Shown here: one piece after another, positions 1 through 7,872 of the stretch
Position numbering within the stretch: position 1 is the stretch's first letter
How the letters are laid out: each line of letters opens with the position of its first letter
Source: an uncultured Micrococcales bacterium
GTDB lineage: Bacteria > Actinomycetota > Actinomycetes > Actinomycetales > Microbacteriaceae
Length of the DNA stretch: 64,000 nt
NCBI GenBank assembly: GCA_903909605.1
Contig: CAIVWH010000021.1
Coordinates: forward strand, 1 to 64,000
Reading direction: 5' to 3'
Notes under the pieces: model-generated
The model's input: the letters and a program-made list of their open reading frames with translations, nothing else
What the model was told of the DNA's origin: nothing
Databases searched by the model: none
Program-made: the position numbers and the translations under genes

Positions 1-512
<512 letters not shown>

Positions 513-519
513 AAATGCT

Positions 520-539
520 TTCAGTCGCAAGCGACTGAA
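520..539 (-). repeat. leader hairpin next to 16S 5' end, CUUG tetraloop
   Basis: An 8-bp perfect stem closed by a G(CUUG)C tetraloop on the transcribed strand ends 7 nt before the estimated 16S 5' end. A second hairpin with the same loop lies at 634-651 (CTAGTTG stem). Such paired leader structures usually take part in rRNA processing; that role is inferred. Confidence 0.5.
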
Positions 540-662
540 GTTTTTCGAAAGCGCCGGAAAATGGCGCCTCAGTTTGATCTGACTAAATAGATGTCATTGC
601 TGACAATCTGTCTAATCCAATTTGTTCTCTTACCTAGTTGCAAGCAACTAGCCAAGAGGTTC

Positions 663-720
663 TTGGCATCGACATTGTTTTTTTGTGCACACTGTTGAGT
701 TCTCAAAGATCGGATGCCAA
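663..720 (-). promoter_or_regulatory. boxA-like antitermination element within an inverted repeat
   Basis: The minus strand at 712-685 reads GATCTTTGAGAACTCAACAG and then TGTGCAC. The CTTTGAGAACTCAA core matches the rRNA leader boxA region of actinobacteria and resembles the Bacillus boxA. An 8-bp perfect inverted repeat, TTGGCATC at 663-670 and GATGCCAA at 713-720, flanks it, so the element could be presented in the loop of a stem. The role in Nus-factor antitermination is inferred from the rRNA leader family. Confidence 0.7.
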
Positions 721-759
721 ACAGAAATGGTGATGCCATTTCCGCAGAGCAACTTCACT

Positions 760-787
760 AACTTAGCAAAGAATCGCCATTTGTCAA
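760..787 (-). promoter_or_regulatory. rrn proximal promoter
   Basis: On the minus strand TTGACA (787-782) is followed after 16 bp by TAAGTT (765-760), preceded by TGC, which makes an extended -10. The predicted start near 753 gives a leader of about 240 nt before mature 16S rRNA. The perfect -35 box and position before the boxA-like element support it. Confidence 0.7.
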
Positions 788-946
788 AGTGCGACACGTG
801 GCAATTTTGCAAAGCCTCCAAAACGCATGAAACACGCTAAAACTCGGGCATTTCGGCCCGGTTTGAGCTTGGACATTTTGTCTGGAATTGTCGCGCTTGA
901 GCCGGCTTCCTAATCAGGATTGCCAAACTTTGGGCGACAGGCTTCT

Positions 947-975
947 ACATTACGCATTGATAACGAAGGTGTCAA
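947..975 (-). promoter_or_regulatory. rrn distal promoter
   Basis: Read on the minus strand, TTGACA (975-970) is followed after exactly 17 bp by TAATGT (952-947). This is a perfect -35 box and a good -10 box. It sits about 430 bp upstream of the 16S 5' end and about 90 bp downstream of the tyrS stop codon. It is probably the distal of two tandem rRNA promoters. Confidence 0.7.
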
Positions 976-1059
976 ATCGAAATGGGCGAAAACGACACTT
1001 TTTCGGACATTTTTGAAGGATTTACGGATTTTAGCCGCGGACCCCCGAGGAGCCCTGCC

Positions 1060-2349
1060 CTACTTGGCGAATATTCCCGCGAGGGTTTTCTTGCCACGGC
1101 GCAGCACGGCAAAGCGGGCGTGGATGAACCCCTCAATAACCGCGGCCTCGTCTTCGACCTTCACATTGTTCAGGTAGACACCGCCCTCTTTGATCGCGCG
1201 TCGTCCAGCAGAAAGGCTGTCAACGAGGCCTGTCTCAACAAGGAGATTTGCAATCGGGGTTTGCGCCGAGGCCTCAACGTTCGGGAGTTCGCGCAGTGCT
1301 GAGGCAAAAGTTTCTGCGTCGAGCTGGCCGAGCTCACCCTGGCCAAACAGTGCGGCGCTGGCATCAACCGCGGCCTGCGCATCCTTGGCGCTGTGCACCA
1401 GGGATGTCACTTCAAAAGCAAGGCGCTTTTGAGCGGCACGAAGGTGCGGAGCCTCTTGGGTTTGTCTTGCAAGGTCATCAATTTCTGTGCGGCTGAGGAA
1501 AGTGAAAACTTTGAGGCGATCAACGACATCGGCATCTTCAACGTTCAACCAAAACTGGTAGAAGGCATACGGCGAAGTGAACTCTGCGTCGAGCCAAACG
1601 GCGTTTCCTTCAGACTTGCCAAACTTTTTACCGTCGGAGTTTGTGATCAAAGGTGTTGCAAGAATGTGCGCACTCTTGCCTTCGACTTTGTGAATCAGAT
1701 CTGTACCTGATGTGAGGTTTCCCCACTGGTCGCTGCCGCCCGTCTGCAGAACGCAGTCGTAGCGACGGAAAAGTTCTAGAAAGTCGAGGCCCTGAAGGAT
1801 TTGATAGCTGAACTCGGTGTAACTAATGCCGTGCTCGGAATTGAGGCGGGCGCTGACCGCATCCTTGGAAAGCATCTTGCCGACACGGAAGTGCTTACCG
1901 ATTTCACGAAGAAAATCGATTGCTGAAATTGGTTCGGTCCAGTCCAAATTGTTTACCAGTCGAACCGCATTCACGCCTTCACTTGAGAGAAAACGCGAGG
2001 CCTGGCGCGAAAGCTTTTCGACCCATTCGGCGACTGTCTCTTTAGTGTTGAGCGTGCGCTCGGCTGTCGGCCGAGGGTCGCCCACCAAGCCGGTTGAACC
2101 GCCGATAAGCGCTAGCGGCTTGTGACCTGCCAGTTGCAAGCGTCGCATTGTGAGAAGTTGAACCAGGTTGCCCAGGTGCAGGCTCGCGGCCGTGGGGTCG
2201 AAGCCGCAGTAATAAGTAATTGGGCCACTCGCGAGAGCCTTGCGAAGTGCATCCTCGTCGGTTGAAATGGCAACCAGGCCACGCCATTTCAGCTCGTCAA
2301 TAATGTGAGCGAAACTCGCGTCGTTGTGTTGGTTTGCCAGAGAGTTCAT
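1060..2349 (-). CDS. tyrS: tyrosyl-tRNA synthetase
   Basis: This class I synthetase of 429 aa charges tRNA-Tyr in the cytoplasm. The HIGH-type motif is HLGN at residues 58-61 and the KMSKS-type loop is KFGKS at 242-246. Both forms are typical of bacterial TyrRS. The C-terminal 65 or so residues form an S4-like RNA-binding domain. Its ATG directly abuts the argH stop (TAA-ATG, no spacer), so it is translationally linked to argH, and 16S rRNA follows downstream. No T-box leader is present. Length and motifs are normal. Confidence 0.97.
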   Translation of the reverse strand: MNSLANQHNDASFAHIIDELKWRGLVAISTDEDALRKALASGPITYYCGFDPTAASLHLGNLVQLLTMRRLQLAGHKPLALIGGSTGLVGDPRPTAERTLNTKETVAEWVEKLSRQASRFLSSEGVNAVRLVNNLDWTEPISAIDFLREIGKHFRVGKMLSKDAVSARLNSEHGISYTEFSYQILQGLDFLELFRRYDCVLQTGGSDQWGNLTSGTDLIHKVEGKSAHILATPLITNSDGKKFGKSEGNAVWLDAEFTSPYAFYQFWLNVEDADVVDRLKVFTFLSRTEIDDLARQTQEAPHLRAAQKRLAFEVTSLVHSAKDAQAAVDASAALFGQGELGQLDAETFASALRELPNVEASAQTPIANLLVETGLVDSLSAGRRAIKEGGVYLNNVKVEDEAAVIEGFIHARFAVLRRGKKTLAGIFAK

Positions 2350-3747
2350 TTATGCAGTCTTCTTGGGTGCGATTTTGCGAAGGGCTTGAATCTGTTCGAG
2401 CACGCGTGGCAGAGCGGTTCCGCCTGCGCCTTGACGCGCCTTGATGGATCCGCCGACGGTTAGCACATCACGAACATCCGGGGTGAGGTGCGGCGAGATG
2501 CTTGCCATTTCATTGTCGGGAACCTCGTGAAGGTCGAGCGTGTGCTGCTCGCAGTATGCGACCAACTTGCCGGTGATCTCGTGCGCTTCGCGGAACGGAA
2601 CCTTCTTCTTTACCAGCCACTCCGCAACATCTGTTGCAAGAGAGAAGCCCTCGGGTGCAAGCAACTCGAGTCGGTTGCGATTGAACTGCATGGTAGCGAC
2701 CATGCCGGTGAAGGCAGGAAGAACCAGGTGCAACTGATCGACTAGATCAAACACGGGCTCTTTGTCTTCTTGCAAATCACGATTGTATGCAAGTGGCAGC
2801 CCCTTGAGAGTTGCTAGTAACCCGGTGAGGTTTCCGATTGCGCGACCAGCTTTGCCGCGGGCAAGTTCGGCGATGTCCGGGTTTTTCTTCTGCGGCATGA
2901 TCGAAGAACCAGTGGAGTACGAATCGCTGAGTTTGATGTAATCAAATTCACGAGAAGCCCAGATGATGATCTCCTCGGCGAAACGCGAAAGATTTATTGA
3001 GACCAAAGTTGCAATGAACGCAAACTCTGCGACCACGTCTCGGCTCGAGGTTGCGTCTATCGAATTTTGTGTTGGCGCGCTGAGGCCCAGCTCTGCGGCA
3101 ACCAGGCTCGGGTCTAGCCCGAGGGTGTTACCCGCGAGCGCGCCGGCCCCGTATGGCGAAAACATTGCGCGAACACGCCAGTCGCGCAAGCGCTCAAGGT
3201 CGCGAACGAGTGGCCAAGCGTGAGCAAGTAGGTGATGAGACAGCAGCACCGGTTGAGCATGCTGGAAGTGCGTGCGGCCGGGCATTGCAACACCCAAGTG
3301 CTCCTCTGCCCTGCTTACCAAGACTTCAATCAAGTCGATGACTTCCACGTGCAGGCGACCTGCTTCATCGAGCAGATAGGTGCGAATCAGGGTTGCGATC
3401 TGATCGTTTCGTGAGCGCCCGGCACGGACCTTGCCACCAAGCTCCGGGCCAGCGATTTCGATGAGACCGCGCTCAAGTGCAGAATGGACGTCTTCATCCT
3501 GGAGTTTTGCAGTAAAGCTGCCGTTTTCAACACGGCTGAGCAGCTCGAGGAGGCTTCGATCTAGCTTCTCGTGCTCGGCGCTGGTCAGATAACCGGCCGA
3601 TGTGAGTGCTTTTATGTGGGCGCGAGTGCCGGCGATGTCGTATCTGGCAAGGCGCCAGTCAAATTGAACCGAACGACTGAGGGCCGCCAGGGAATCGGCC
3701 GGACCGGACTCGAACCGGCTGCCCCAGAGTGAATTTGCATCGTTCAT
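2350..3747 (-). CDS. argH: argininosuccinate lyase
   Basis: The 465-aa protein catalyses the last step of arginine synthesis, splitting argininosuccinate into arginine and fumarate. The fumarase/aspartase-superfamily signature [11 protein letters not shown] lies at residues 280-290, and a TH pair near 159-160 fits the catalytic His. It is the last arg gene of the cluster and abuts tyrS. There is no Shine-Dalgarno before the ATG, but TAGAAT (3760-3755) lies 7 nt upstream, so it may have its own leaderless promoter. The usual partner argG (argininosuccinate synthase) is not adjacent. Confidence 0.97.
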   Translation of the reverse strand: MNDANSLWGSRFESGPADSLAALSRSVQFDWRLARYDIAGTRAHIKALTSAGYLTSAEHEKLDRSLLELLSRVENGSFTAKLQDEDVHSALERGLIEIAGPELGGKVRAGRSRNDQIATLIRTYLLDEAGRLHVEVIDLIEVLVSRAEEHLGVAMPGRTHFQHAQPVLLSHHLLAHAWPLVRDLERLRDWRVRAMFSPYGAGALAGNTLGLDPSLVAAELGLSAPTQNSIDATSSRDVVAEFAFIATLVSINLSRFAEEIIIWASREFDYIKLSDSYSTGSSIMPQKKNPDIAELARGKAGRAIGNLTGLLATLKGLPLAYNRDLQEDKEPVFDLVDQLHLVLPAFTGMVATMQFNRNRLELLAPEGFSLATDVAEWLVKKKVPFREAHEITGKLVAYCEQHTLDLHEVPDNEMASISPHLTPDVRDVLTVGGSIKARQGAGGTALPRVLEQIQALRKIAPKKTA

Positions 3748-3803
3748 TGTGGCAATTCTATTCTTCGAGGGCTTTGAACCCCCGTTGTTGGAGGCGGCAG
3801 TGA

Positions 3804-4730
3804 CTACTTGGTGTGCTCTGCCAAGAAGGTGAGCAGGGCCTTTTGAGCGTGGAGGCGGTTTTCGGCCTCATCCCAGATAACAGACTGTGGCCCGTCGAGC
3901 ACCTCGGCCGAAACCTCATAACCACGATAGGCAGGCAAACAGTGCATAAAGATTGCACCTGGCTTGGCATGCGCCATTAGTTCGGCGCTAACCCCGAAAC
4001 CATTGAAATCGCGGATGCGCTTGGCCTTTTCTTGCTCTTGCCCCATCGAGATCCAGGTGTCGGTGACCACGACGTCGGCGTGCATTACGGCAAGCACTGG
4101 GTCGCCATGGACCTCTACTGAACCACCGGTTTCAGCAGCGATGTTTTCAGCGCGGGCAACAACGGTTGCGGCGGGAAGGTATTCGGCCGGTGCGGCGATG
4201 CTGACGGTCATGCCGGCCATGGCGCAGGCCACCAAGTAACTATTGGCCATATTGTTTGAGGCGTCGCCCACATAGGCAAGCTTCAGGCCAGCCAGTTGCC
4301 CCTTGTGCTCGTGGATGGTCATTAGGTCGGCGAGCAATTGGCAAGGGTGCCAGTCGTCGCTGAGCGAGTTAATGACAGGCACGGAAGAGTTGGCAGCCAT
4401 CTCCTCGAGGCCGGCCTGCGCATAGGTGCGCCAGACAATTGCGGCCACCTGACGTTCGAGCACGCGGGCGGTATCGGCCACCGACTCCTTGCCACCCATC
4501 TGACTGGTCTGGGAATCAATGATCAGCGGCACTCCCCCTAGGTCTGCCACGCCAACGGCAAACGAGACACGGGTTCGAGTTGAGGTCTTATCAAAAATCA
4601 ATGCGACGGTCTTTGGCCCCTCGAATGGACGCTGAGAGTATGGCGCCTTCTTGAGCTCAATTGCACGACGGATGATTGTGGCCTGCTCTGCAGGGGAAAT
4701 GTCATCGTCCTTCAAAAAGTGGCGAACCAT
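3804..4730 (-). CDS. argF: ornithine carbamoyltransferase
   Basis: The 308-aa enzyme makes citrulline from ornithine and carbamoyl phosphate. The carbamoyl-phosphate loop STRTR is at residues 50-54 and the ornithine-binding HCLP motif at 263-266. I chose the ATG at 4730 ([10 protein letters not shown]) because GAGAGGAA precedes it at good spacing; a frame start at 4751 lies in the terminator-like sequence. An intrinsic terminator sits between argB and this gene, so its expression is probably uncoupled from argCJB. Confidence 0.96.
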   Translation of the reverse strand: MVRHFLKDDDISPAEQATIIRRAIELKKAPYSQRPFEGPKTVALIFDKTSTRTRVSFAVGVADLGGVPLIIDSQTSQMGGKESVADTARVLERQVAAIVWRTYAQAGLEEMAANSSVPVINSLSDDWHPCQLLADLMTIHEHKGQLAGLKLAYVGDASNNMANSYLVACAMAGMTVSIAAPAEYLPAATVVARAENIAAETGGSVEVHGDPVLAVMHADVVVTDTWISMGQEQEKAKRIRDFNGFGVSAELMAHAKPGAIFMHCLPAYRGYEVSAEVLDGPQSVIWDEAENRLHAQKALLTFLAEHTK

Positions 4731-4741
4731 CGGTGTTCCTC

Positions 4742-4776
4742 TCGAAAACAAAAAACTCGCCGGGGAGGCCAGCGAG
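4742..4776 (-). terminator. intrinsic terminator between argB and argF
   Basis: On the minus strand an 8-bp stem (arms 4776-4769 and 4763-4756; CTCGCTGG pairs with CCGGCGAG with one U-G pair) encloses a 5-nt loop. A T-rich tract TTTTTTGTTTT (4755-4745) follows. It lies 5 nt after the argB stop and just before the argF Shine-Dalgarno. It should cut most argCJB transcripts before argF, unless it acts as an attenuator. Confidence 0.75.
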
Positions 4777-4781
4777 AAAGT

Positions 4782-5672
4782 TCAGCGTAGCACCATCGTG
4801 CCAAAGCCGGAAAGCGTGAATATTTCTAGCAGGATGCTGTGCGGAGTGCGACCGTCAATCACGTGAGCCTGGGGTACTCCGCCGGTTACCGCCTGAAGGC
4901 AAGCCTGCATTTTGGGGATCATGCCCGACTCAAGCTTTGGTAGAAGTTCTTCTAGCTCCTGGGCGGTGATTTCGGAAATCAGCGAATCGCGGTTAGGCCA
5001 GTCAGAGTAGAGGCCAGGCACATCGGTGAGAACCATTAGCTTCTCGGCACCGAGGGCGATGGCCAGCGAAGCCGCAGCAAGGTCGGCGTTGACATTCAAC
5101 AATTGACCATCGACGTCGGGGGCAACGGTGCTGATTACGGGGATACGCCCTGCCTCGAGAGCCTCGAAGACAACGCGTGGATTGACCTGGCGCACCTCTC
5201 CGACGAGTCCAATATCGACAGGGCCATCCGAGGTATCGAGTTTCACAACTTCGGCGCGGAAAAGGTTGCTGTCTTCACCATTGAGCACGGTGGCCTGTGC
5301 ACCTGCGGCCTGAATCATGGCGGCGAGGGATGTGGAAATCTGATTGCGAAGGACATCGCGCACGACGCCGATTGTCTGCTGGGTCGTGACGCGGAAACCG
5401 CCACGGAACTGGGACTCGATTCCAAGTTCGGCAAGTCGAGCCGAAATTTGCGGACCTCCGCCATGGACAACAACAGGTTTGATGCCAACCCAGCGGAGAT
5501 AAGCCATGTCTTCACAGAAAGCCCGCTGCAGCCCCTCGTCGCCCATCGCGTTGCCACCGAATTTGACTACAACGACCTTTTGATGAAAACGCTGCAGCCA
5601 TGGCAGCGACTCGATTAGGGTCTCTGCCTTGATGCGGGCAAGTTGATTATTTGAATCGGCTGTGGAAATCAT
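4782..5672 (-). CDS. argB: acetylglutamate kinase
   Basis: The 296-aa amino acid kinase phosphorylates N-acetylglutamate, usually the arginine-inhibited step. The nucleotide-binding KFGGNAM motif is at residues 37-43. The N-terminal extension before it (about 35 residues) is of the type found in arginine-sensitive NAGKs. The start overlaps the argJ stop by one base (TAATG). argD, which normally follows argB in actinobacteria, is absent here. Confidence 0.97.
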   Translation of the reverse strand: MISTADSNNQLARIKAETLIESLPWLQRFHQKVVVVKFGGNAMGDEGLQRAFCEDMAYLRWVGIKPVVVHGGGPQISARLAELGIESQFRGGFRVTTQQTIGVVRDVLRNQISTSLAAMIQAAGAQATVLNGEDSNLFRAEVVKLDTSDGPVDIGLVGEVRQVNPRVVFEALEAGRIPVISTVAPDVDGQLLNVNADLAAASLAIALGAEKLMVLTDVPGLYSDWPNRDSLISEITAQELEELLPKLESGMIPKMQACLQAVTGGVPQAHVIDGRTPHSILLEIFTLSGFGTMVLR

Positions 5673-6823
5673 TAGCTGGAGTATGCGCTGTTCTCTTCGA
5701 CATATTCGTGAGTCAGATCGTTAGTAAAAACCGTAGCCTCGTGCGCTCCGAAATTCAGGTTGATGCCGATTGCCACCTCACGACCAGTTAGGTCGACAAG
5801 TTCGCGCGGCTGATCGGGCATGCCCCTACGCGAGACTGAGACTCCGTTGATTGTGACGTCGATGTCGTATGGATCAAACTCGGCATCGGTAACGCCAACC
5901 GCTGCAAGGATGCGCCCCCAGTTTGGGTCGTTTCCGTAGATTGCGGCCTTGAACAGGTTGTTTCGCGCCACGCTGCGACCGACTTTGACCGCATCGTCTT
6001 CGCTGGCTGCACCAAAAACGCGAATGGCGATGTCGTGGCTGGAACCCTCGGCATCTCGAAGAAGCGCAGCGGCTAGCTTTCGGCAGACCTCGAGGACCCC
6101 TTCTGCCAGTTGATGCGCCGAAGGCGCGACGCCCGACGCACCGGATGCCATCAAAGTCACCTGGTCGTTGGTGGACATGCAGCCATCCGAATCCAGACGA
6201 TCAAAGGTGACGCGCGTGGCCGCACGAAGTGCGCTGTCGAGATCAGACGATGTTGCGATTGCATCCGTGGTCATTACCACCAACATGGTTGCTAGGCCGG
6301 GAGCCAGCATTCCGGCGCCTTTCGCCATTCCTCCGATGCGCCATCCTTGGCCTTCGTATTGTGCGGTCTTGGACACCGAGTCGGTAGTCATGATGGCTTC
6401 GGCGGCAATCTGCCCGGCTTCAGCACTGAGGCTTGCGGCGGCTGCAGCAACGCCAGCGAGCATCTTCTGCCGATCGAGTTGATCGCCGATCAGGCCGGTT
6501 GAACAAACCAATACATCACCGGCCGAAATTTGCAGGTGTTGAGCAACTGCCTCGGCTGTTGCGTGGGTGGTTTGGAATCCCTCCGGACCGGTGTAGCAAT
6601 TTGCCCCACCAGAGTTCAGAACAATGGCCGAAATCTCTCCGTCGCCGATTGCCTGCTTGCTCCAGAGAATTGGATTTGCCTGACAGCGATTGCTCGTAAA
6701 GACGGCAGCGACAGAATTCAATGGCCCGAGATTTTGCACCAGTGCTAGGTCGCGATTGCCCGATTTCTTCAATCCGGCCGCTACGCCGGCAGCTACGAAA
6801 CCCTTTGCGAAAGTTGCTGACAT
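5672..6823 (-). CDS. argJ: bifunctional ornithine acetyltransferase / N-acetylglutamate synthase
   Basis: ArgJ recycles the acetyl group from N-acetylornithine to glutamate. At 383 aa it has normal length. The autocleavage site is visible as KGAGMLAPGLATML, with Thr179 as the expected new N-terminal nucleophile of the beta chain. The start at 6823 (MSATFAKGF) overlaps the argC stop by one base (TAATG); upstream in-frame starts lie inside argC and were rejected. Whether it is mono- or bifunctional cannot be told from sequence alone. Confidence 0.96.
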   Translation of the reverse strand: MSATFAKGFVAAGVAAGLKKSGNRDLALVQNLGPLNSVAAVFTSNRCQANPILWSKQAIGDGEISAIVLNSGGANCYTGPEGFQTTHATAEAVAQHLQISAGDVLVCSTGLIGDQLDRQKMLAGVAAAAASLSAEAGQIAAEAIMTTDSVSKTAQYEGQGWRIGGMAKGAGMLAPGLATMLVVMTTDAIATSSDLDSALRAATRVTFDRLDSDGCMSTNDQVTLMASGASGVAPSAHQLAEGVLEVCRKLAAALLRDAEGSSHDIAIRVFGAASEDDAVKVGRSVARNNLFKAAIYGNDPNWGRILAAVGVTDAEFDPYDIDVTINGVSVSRRGMPDQPRELVDLTGREVAIGINLNFGAHEATVFTNDLTHEYVEENSAYSS

Positions 6824-7866
6824 TAGTGCAGTCCGATCTCGGTCAGGCCCGTTTGCTCTGGGATACCAAGAGCGATATTGATCGACTGAATTGCGGCACC
6901 CGCAGTGCCCTTGACCAGGTTGTCGATGGCGCAAATCGAAACTAATCGCCTCGAATGTTCGTCGACCGCCAGACCGATTATCGCCTTGTTCAGGCCGATG
7001 GTGTCAGCTGTGCTTGGGAACTTTCCATCCTCTAGAACCTCGATGAAAAACTCTTCGTCATACGCGGATGAGTAAGCTGCACGCAGTTGTTCAAGCGTTG
7101 CACCTGGCTTCAACTTGGCGGTGTTCACCGCAAGAATGCCTCGATCGAGTGAGGCCAATACCGGGGTGAAAGAAATCTGGATCGGTTGCCCAGCGGATTT
7201 GGAAAGATTCTGTTCGATCTCTGGAGTGTGACGGTGGATGCCACCGACCTGATAGGCATTCGCCGAGCCAGTCGGTTCGAGTTCGTAGAGCTGCTCGGTT
7301 GCGCCGCGGCCCGCTCCAGAGGTTCCGACCGTGAGAACGCTAACGATGTCGCTTGCCTCAATGAGATCGGCTGCCAGAGCTGGAGCCAAGCCCAGGGTGA
7401 TTGCGGTCACGTTACAACCGGGAACGGCGATCGTCTTGGCATCCTTGAGTGCGTCGCGTTGCTTGGCTGAGCCGTGGTCAATAAGTAGCTCGGGCATGCC
7501 GTAGGTCCAGGTGCCGGCGTGCTCGCCACCATAAAACTTGACCCAGTCTGCTTCGCTCTCGAGTCGAAAGTCTGCGGCACAGTCGATTACCAGGATGCCC
7601 TCTGGCAACTGCTTAGCCAGGGCCGCCGACATCGCGTGCGGTAAAGCCAAGAACACGATGTCATGGTCGGCAAGAATGCTGGCTTCTGTCGCAACAAAAA
7701 CACGGTCTGCGAATTCGGTTGCTGCGTGCACATCGGAGACCCGCCGGCCAACCATACTGCTGGCGGTCACGGTCTTCAGTTCGAGATCGGGATGCTTAGC
7801 AATGAGGCGAAGCAGTTCCCCTCCTGCGTTTCCGCTCGCTCCAGCAACCGCTACCGAGTATGCCAT
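6823..7866 (-). CDS. argC: N-acetyl-gamma-glutamyl-phosphate reductase
   Basis: This 347-aa NADPH-dependent reductase converts acetylglutamyl phosphate to the semialdehyde. A Rossmann GASGNAGGE motif lies at residues 9-17 and the active-site Cys151 in VPGCNVTA. It is the first arg gene and starts 6 nt after pheT, so argCJB is probably co-transcribed from the pheST unit or from a promoter inside pheT. No ArgR operator could be recognised. Confidence 0.97.
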   Translation of the reverse strand: MAYSVAVAGASGNAGGELLRLIAKHPDLELKTVTASSMVGRRVSDVHAATEFADRVFVATEASILADHDIVFLALPHAMSAALAKQLPEGILVIDCAADFRLESEADWVKFYGGEHAGTWTYGMPELLIDHGSAKQRDALKDAKTIAVPGCNVTAITLGLAPALAADLIEASDIVSVLTVGTSGAGRGATEQLYELEPTGSANAYQVGGIHRHTPEIEQNLSKSAGQPIQISFTPVLASLDRGILAVNTAKLKPGATLEQLRAAYSSAYDEEFFIEVLEDGKFPSTADTIGLNKAIIGLAVDEHSRRLVSICAIDNLVKGTAGAAIQSINIALGIPEQTGLTEIGLH

Positions 7867-7872
7867 GAGTGC

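Larger units (their letters stand above)
513..1059 (-). promoter_or_regulatory. rrn leader and upstream region (no protein gene)
   Basis: This 547-base stretch between tyrS and 16S rRNA holds no convincing coding frame. On the minus strand it contains two sigma-70-like promoters (947-975 and 760-787), then a leader of about 240 nt. In the leader are a hairpin (724-742), a boxA-like element enclosed by an 8-bp inverted repeat (663-720), and two hairpins with the stable G(CUUG)C tetraloop (634-651 and 520-539). It is the transcription, antitermination and processing region of the rRNA operon. No clear terminator for the upstream tyrS transcript was seen directly after its stop codon. Confidence 0.85.

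Noticed and set aside
845..860. Small GC-rich hairpin (CGGGC/GCCCG) as a terminator for tyrS
   Set aside because: The stem is only 5 bp, followed by just GTTTT, and it lies between the two rrn promoters, where a terminator would block the distal one.
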